Assembly: GCA_035566435.1 (NCBI GenBank)
Contig: DATMRF010000082.1
Span: 1 to 33,866, forward strand
DNA from: DATMRF01 sp035566435
GTDB lineage: Bacteria; Verrucomicrobiota; Verrucomicrobiia; Limisphaerales; UBA8199
DNA: 33,866 nucleotides
Direction of reading: 5' to 3'
Shown: positions 31,327-33,866 of the stretch, piece after piece
How positions within the stretch are numbered: the stretch's first letter is position 1
Layout of the letters: each line of letters begins with the position of its first letter
Position numbers and translations under genes: made by a program
The notes under the pieces: model-generated
Database searches by the model: none
What the model saw: the letters and a program-made list of their open reading frames with translations, nothing else
What the model was told of the DNA's origin: nothing

Positions 31327-32397
31327 TCAATTCCTTTGATTATTCGGGGCCAACTCTTCCGGTGTTATGATCAGATCCAGTTTCTCCGTGTGTCGGATGA
31401 CTGTGATGGATGAGGGGATTCCGATCAGTTTGGCAACCAGGTGACGAAGCAATTCGTCAATACCTGAGACGGGCGAGCCCTCGAACGCAACAATGACGTC
31501 TCCCTCCCGCAGACCACCCCGACCAGCAGGACTGCCCGGTTCAATCCCGGCCACCAATACACCTTGATCGGCCGCCAACCGATGGAATCGCACGACGCGC
31601 CGGTGGATTGGCACCGTCTGGCCTGCAACCCCAATCCAACTCCGCCGAATCCGCCCTTCTTTTATCAACCAGCCGGCAACGAATTCGGCGGTGCTGCTGG
31701 CGATGGCGAAGCAAATGCCCTGTGCCGGCAGAATGATTGCGGTATTCACGCCGATGATCTCACCGCTCGAATTGACCAACGGACCGCCAGAATTTCCAGG
31801 GTTCAATGCCGCATCGGTTTGGATAACATTATCGATAAGTCGGCCGGAGCGTGCACGCATCGAGCGTCCCAGCGCACTGACCACGCCGGCGGTCACGGTC
31901 TGGTGAAATCCGAACGGGCTGCCGATCGCCACGGCGATCTGCCCGACGCGGATCGCTTTGGAATCGCCCAGACGGGCATGCACGAGCTGAGATGCGTTGA
32001 TGCGGATGACGGCCAAATCCGTTTCCGGATCCTCGCCCACCAAAGTGGCGCCGTACTGGCGGCCATCCGCCAGAGTCACTTCCAATCTGGCTGCTCCATG
32101 AACCACGTGACTGTTCGTCAGGATGAATCCGTCCGGGGCGATCACAAAACCGGAGCCTGTGCCGCCGGATTCCGATCCGTTGCGCGATGCACGGCCGATA
32201 TGGTGGGTCCGAATGTTTACTACGGTAGGCCCGACCTTCTCGACGACTGCAGCGATCGTCCTTGAATAGCTGTCCAGCAATTCGTGATCCCGTGCCGGCG
32301 GCTGGTCGATCGTCTCGGTTTCAATCGCGTCACGCTCGCCAAATGCGCGAACGAGTTCGATCATCGGTCGTTTCTCAAATGCTGTTGGGATGTTCAT
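31327..32397 (-). CDS. HtrA/DegP-type serine protease with PDZ domain
   Basis: This 356-residue trypsin-like protease has catalytic H97 in TNSHVV, D127 in PETDLAVI and S203 in NPGNSGGPL. One PDZ domain follows at about residues 250-345 (VLVAGIEPGSPAGRGGLREG, DVIVAFEG). Proteins of this family degrade or refold damaged proteins. No signal peptide or membrane segment is visible, unlike DegP/DegS, so the location is unclear and may be cytoplasmic. The ATG at 32397 overlaps the stop of the VOC gene (ATGA), showing translational coupling; a longer frame from 32478 lies inside that gene. Confidence 0.88.
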   Translation of the reverse strand: MNIPTAFEKRPMIELVRAFGERDAIETETIDQPPARDHELLDSYSRTIAAVVEKVGPTVVNIRTHHIGRASRNGSESGGTGSGFVIAPDGFILTNSHVVHGAARLEVTLADGRQYGATLVGEDPETDLAVIRINASQLVHARLGDSKAIRVGQIAVAIGSPFGFHQTVTAGVVSALGRSMRARSGRLIDNVIQTDAALNPGNSGGPLVNSSGEIIGVNTAIILPAQGICFAIASSTAEFVAGWLIKEGRIRRSWIGVAGQTVPIHRRVVRFHRLAADQGVLVAGIEPGSPAGRGGLREGDVIVAFEGSPVSGIDELLRHLVAKLIGIPSSITVIRHTEKLDLIITPEELAPNNQRN

Positions 32398-33377
32398 AAC
32401 TCGATTTTCATTCGGTTGTTGCTTCTCTTTCTGTGTAAATGGGTAACGCGCTTGCCTTTTTCTGGGCAGCCTGCCCACAGAGACCCCGGCCTGGCTTTAG
32501 CTGCGTTCTCTGATGCCTGGACTTCCACCAGGTGTCCATTCGGGTCGCGGACTTGGAGGATCCGGTTGCCCTGTTCCTTCAGTTGCATCTCCGCTTCGTA
32601 GCCAAGCAGCGGTGCGCGGTGACTCAAGCAGTAAAGGATTTCGGAGACCGGAACCTCCAGGCGGTAAGATACCAATCCCACACTGTTGACCGGAGGAACG
32701 CCTTGGCCCGCCCAGACATTCGCACCAATATGGTGATGGTAACTGCCAGCGGCGAAGAACAGTGCCCCAGGATACGAGCGTTGGGTAACACCCAAGCCAA
32801 GGAATTCACTGTAAAATCGTTCCGCAGCGGTCAAATTGGCGACGTGGAGGTGGATGTGCCCAAGGTCGATCTGCGGAGGCGAGTCTGTCCTCGCCGTTTT
32901 GGACGGGATGGTCGCGAGGAAGTTGTCGAGATCAAGTGGGGTTGTCACCATTGCGATCTGGCCATTTTGCCAGCGCCATTGTGAGCGAGGACGATCCACA
33001 TACAGTTCGACACCAGTGCCATCAGGATCGCCGAGATAAATCGCTTCACTAACTCCGTGATCGGAAGCACCGTTAACCGGATAACCGGCTTTGACAATGC
33101 GCCGATAAGCCTGAGCAAGGTCATTCCGCGTCCCGTAGCGAAGGGCAAAGTGGTAAAGTCCAATCGTTTGCGGCATGTGTGGCGAGGCGTTTCGGTCCTC
33201 GCTAAGAACGAGCAGCGCTGGCTTTTTTGGCATTGCCGACAACATGGCTTGAGCGTCTGGCCCGGTGGACGCCTTCAGCCCCAGCACGCTCGAGTAAAAT
33301 TCCACTGCCCTCTCAAGACGAGCGGTGCGCAGATGCACCTGGCTGATGCGCGTTTGGTCTGGCAGGAACCCTTTCAT
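32394..33377 (-). CDS. VOC-superfamily two-domain dioxygenase/glyoxalase-like protein
   Basis: A 327-residue protein with two vicinal-oxygen-chelate domains. The first (about residues 10-130) has VHLRTARLERAVEFYSSVLG, IGLYHFALRYG and DPDGTGVELYVDRP, giving possible metal ligands H15, H76 and a Glu in GVELY. The second (about 165-290) has LGHIHLHVANLTAAERFYSE and VRDPNGHLVEV. The layout matches CatE-type extradiol dioxygenases such as catechol 2,3-dioxygenase, but other VOC reactions are possible. The tail is basic. It is coupled to the HtrA gene through an ATGA overlap and lies 3 bases after the DedA gene. Confidence 0.82.
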   Translation of the reverse strand: MKGFLPDQTRISQVHLRTARLERAVEFYSSVLGLKASTGPDAQAMLSAMPKKPALLVLSEDRNASPHMPQTIGLYHFALRYGTRNDLAQAYRRIVKAGYPVNGASDHGVSEAIYLGDPDGTGVELYVDRPRSQWRWQNGQIAMVTTPLDLDNFLATIPSKTARTDSPPQIDLGHIHLHVANLTAAERFYSEFLGLGVTQRSYPGALFFAAGSYHHHIGANVWAGQGVPPVNSVGLVSYRLEVPVSEILYCLSHRAPLLGYEAEMQLKEQGNRILQVRDPNGHLVEVQASENAAKARPGSLWAGCPEKGKRVTHLHRKRSNNRMKIEL

Positions 33378-33380
33378 AAT

Positions 33381-33866
33381 TTATGGGGCATTGGAGACTA
33401 GTGGCGTAACGGCACTTGCTATCACATTTTGCGCCGGTGAGCTTGTGACGGCGAGGGCAACCTCCTGAAGTTCCACAGTGTTTAGGCTTTCAGTCAGAAA
33501 ACCTGTCGCACCATGGTTGGCATCGCCCATTCCGCCACGCAGAGCTTCGTCGACCACAGCGGCCCTGCGATCTTCGGTGTCGTCGCGTCGGCTTACTCTG
33601 CTTACGGATGTAAGTCGCCGGGCATATTTGAAGGCGATGTAACCAGTGACCAAAGCTATAGCCAGCAGTAAGGCACTGAATCCGAGTTGACTCAGCATGG
33701 ACATCGCCTGCTCAAGTTGATTATGGAAAAGAAAACCTGCCAGGACATAGAAACTCCCATAGAACAACGAGCCCAAACCGTCGAATAAGAGGAAGCGCCT
33801 CGTGGGCATGCCGAGAGCGCCAGCCAGCGGAGGCATCACCGCCCCTAACCCAGGAAGGAATTTCGC
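33381..33866 (-). CDS. DedA/SNARE-associated (VTT-domain) membrane protein, 5' end missing
   Basis: The frame is open to the right edge, so the N-terminal part is outside the window. Visible residues begin AKFLPGLGAVMPPLAGALGM and continue PTRRFLLFDGLGSLFYGSFY with a hydrophobic helix LLLAIALVTGYIAFKYARR, the typical C-terminal half of DedA transporters thought to move lipids or undecaprenyl carriers. A 70-residue polar tail with no recognised domain follows (SVSRVSRRDD onward). It is the first gene of a run with the VOC and HtrA genes. Confidence 0.8.
   Translation of the reverse strand, partial: AKFLPGLGAVMPPLAGALGMPTRRFLLFDGLGSLFYGSFYVLAGFLFHNQLEQAMSMLSQLGFSALLLAIALVTGYIAFKYARRLTSVSRVSRRDDTEDRRAAVVDEALRGGMGDANHGATGFLTESLNTVELQEVALAVTSSPAQNVIASAVTPLVSNAP

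Overview
The window looks like a chromosomal segment of a Verrucomicrobiota bacterium, most likely of the Pedosphaera/Limisphaerales group. The evidence is the gene content: a prepilin-type signal protein ending in a VDGH-type motif, a secreted LamG plus Ig-like protein, two tandem ECF sigma factors carrying a membrane segment and an extra C-terminal domain, and several palindromic intergenic repeats. This assignment is inference from protein style; no rRNA or other phylogenetic marker is present.

Region 1 (1-578) holds the 5' end of a reverse-strand gene running off the left edge, a doubtful 33-aa ORF and a small DUF3303-like protein. Region 2 (616-11546) is the most interesting part: a 10.9-kb integrative element bounded by a perfect 42-bp direct repeat taken from a tRNA-Lys(CTT) gene. 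The left copy lies inside an intact tRNA (579-654, reverse strand). The right copy is only the 5' half of the tRNA, still attached to the ancestral tRNA promoter. The element therefore rebuilds the 5' half of the tRNA rather than the usual 3' half, and moves the tRNA away from its promoter. Inside are a tyrosine integrase next to the left repeat, a zinc-ribbon protein divergent from a small excisionase-like HTH protein, three unrecognised small proteins, a BT4734/VirE-N-like primase, a DUF5681-like protein, a membrane/coiled-coil protein, a LamG cargo protein and an iteron-like repeat array near the right end. No capsid, relaxase or conjugation gene is visible, so it resembles a phage-satellite-like or otherwise helper-dependent element.

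Region 3 (11547-16927) is a reverse-strand chromosomal block: ParA, the 2-oxoacid dehydrogenase E1-alpha, E1-beta and E2 subunits, then endonuclease IV (nfo) and a strong terminator. Region 4 (16951-21288) runs forward: hibernation factor HPF, an amidohydrolase, bioF and bioA, with overlapping or tightly packed frames. Region 5 (21289-24459) holds a BIME-like palindromic repeat, thioredoxin reductase, a GC-rich fatty acid desaturase and a periplasmic cupin. Region 6 (24572-27892) holds the prepilin-like protein and the ECF pair; both ECF genes have the same motif (GTAACCTTTC / GTTACCTTTC) exactly the same distance upstream of their starts, which suggests autoregulation. Region 7 (28007-33866) holds an ankyrin protein and then a reverse-strand run: a membrane metallophosphoesterase, a small unknown protein, an HtrA/DegP-type protease translationally coupled to a VOC dioxygenase, and a DedA-family protein cut by the right edge.

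All calls come from reading the sequence and translations; no database search was run.
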